Shown in pieces: positions 63,370 to 64,000 of a stretch of 64,000 nt of DNA; the stretch's first letter is position 1, and the number at the start of each line of letters is the position of its first letter. The notes under the pieces are model-generated. The model searched no databases and was not told the origin of the DNA. It saw only the letters and a list, made by a program, of their open reading frames with translations. The DNA comes from JBFJKD01 sp041601945 (GTDB taxonomy: Bacteria; Pseudomonadota; Gammaproteobacteria; Pseudomonadales; Porticoccaceae). The position numbers and the translations under genes are program-made. The stretch lies in contig JBFIHG010000004.1 of NCBI GenBank assembly GCA_041601945.1, forward strand, positions 1-64,000. The letters are read 5' to 3'.

Positions 63370-64000
63370 TCAGTCCTTTGCGGCGCGAGGATCGAGGGCG
63401 TCCCGCAGGCCATCCCCTAAAAAGTTCAGTGCAAAGAGGGTAATGGACAGCACCAGTCCCGGAAACAACAGCAGCCACGGATACTCTTCCATGGTTTCTA
63501 CTCCGGCGGAGATCAGTGACCCCCAGGAACTTTGCGGTGGCTGAATTCCGAGCCCCAGAAAGCTGAGAAAAGCTTCCAGCAGAATCACACCGGGAATGGT
63601 CAGCGTGGTGTAAACGATAACCGGCCCCAGCGTGTTTGGAATAAGGTGGCGACGGATGATTAGCCAACGGGACAGGCCCAGGGAAACTGCTGCCTCGATA
63701 AATTCCTGCTGGCGTAAGGTTTGCACCTGGCTGCGCACAATACGCGCCATGGTTAACCATTCCACCGCGCCAATGGCAAAAAACAACAACACGATATTTC
63801 GTCCGAACACCACCATTAGCAGGATAATAAAAATCATAAACGGCAAGGCGTACATAATATCCACCAGGCGCATCATGGTGGCATCGACGCGCCCACCGGC
63901 ATAACCGGCGATGGTGCCGTACAAAATACCGATGCCAAGGGCCACACCGGTGGCCACGAAACCGACCATCAGTGAAATGCGACTACCGTACAGAATGCGT
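63370..64000 (-). CDS. Peptide-type ABC transporter permease, DppC/OppC family (partial)
   Basis: The C-terminal 200 or more residues of an inner-membrane permease; the gene runs off the right edge and its start is not seen. The frame continues to the window end with ILYGSRISLMVGFV, the usual entry to the transport domain. The EAA loop EAAVSLGLSRWLIIRRHLIPNT, LEAFLSFLGLGIQPPQSSWG and the C-terminal NFLGDGLRDALDPR are classic. It is partner of the double ATPase gene just downstream. Confidence 0.93.
   Translation of the reverse strand, partial: RILYGSRISLMVGFVATGVALGIGILYGTIAGYAGGRVDATMMRLVDIMYALPFMIFIILLMVVFGRNIVLLFFAIGAVEWLTMARIVRSQVQTLRQQEFIEAAVSLGLSRWLIIRRHLIPNTLGPVIVYTTLTIPGVILLEAFLSFLGLGIQPPQSSWGSLISAGVETMEEYPWLLLFPGLVLSITLFALNFLGDGLRDALDPRAAKD

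Overview
The window is chromosomal DNA of a gammaproteobacterium. The gene order LysR / leuC-leuD-leuB-asd-usg-fimV-truA-trpF-accD-folC-dedD-cvpA-purF-metZ (32.2-48.8 kb) matches the arrangement I know from Pseudomonas. The neighbouring genes (CapB/CapC-like envelope genes, CHASE2 sensors, an amidohydrolase pair) suggest a marine Cellvibrionales-type relative rather than Pseudomonas itself; this placement is an inference. I see no insertion sequence, phage, CRISPR array or rRNA operon.

Layout. 0-0.3 kb: tRNA-Glu(TTC) and tRNA-Gly(GCC) with a strong terminator. 0.4-2.9 kb: yadG-yadH ABC exporter overlapping queF. 3.0-7.5 kb, minus strand: a membrane class III nucleotide cyclase and two metal-dependent amidohydrolases. 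7.9-8.5 kb: a DUF502 membrane protein. 8.5-32.0 kb, minus strand: the most unusual part, eight co-oriented genes. In transcription order these are two paralogous CHASE2-GAF-PAS proteins with degenerate kinase ends, a CapC/PgsC-like membrane protein with a large extracytoplasmic tail, an anchored 818-residue beta-rich protein, a secreted 291-residue protein, a 1705-residue periplasmic/outer-membrane protein, a HEAT-CapB/PgsB ligase fusion, and mnmC. From capC to mnmC the gaps run from a 4-base overlap to 12 bases.

32.2-48.8 kb: the conserved biosynthetic block (leucine, aspartate family, pseudouridine, tryptophan, fatty acid, folate, purine, methionine) with the polar hub protein FimV. 48.9-52.8 kb: moxR-DUF58-tgpA operon. 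52.9-56.1 kb: a DODA-type dioxygenase, msrA, a DCC-family protein and a CPA2 antiporter. 56.2-61.7 kb: a TpsB-type outer membrane transporter divergent from a FecR-domain protein, followed by a CHASE2-PAS-GGDEF-EAL protein; a nested palindrome sits between the divergent genes. 61.7-64.0 kb: a peptide-type ABC ATPase and the start-less end of its permease, cut by the window edge.

Main interpretation. CapB and CapC are the core of poly-gamma-glutamate synthases. Here both are fused to large extra domains and accompanied by a plausible outer membrane export protein and a possible hydrolase. The region from 10.6 to 32.0 kb therefore looks like a Gram-negative envelope-polymer (poly-amino-acid-like) synthesis and export system with its own sensors. 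The ligase and CapC assignments rest on visible motif matches; the polymer, the export route and the signalling link are inference.
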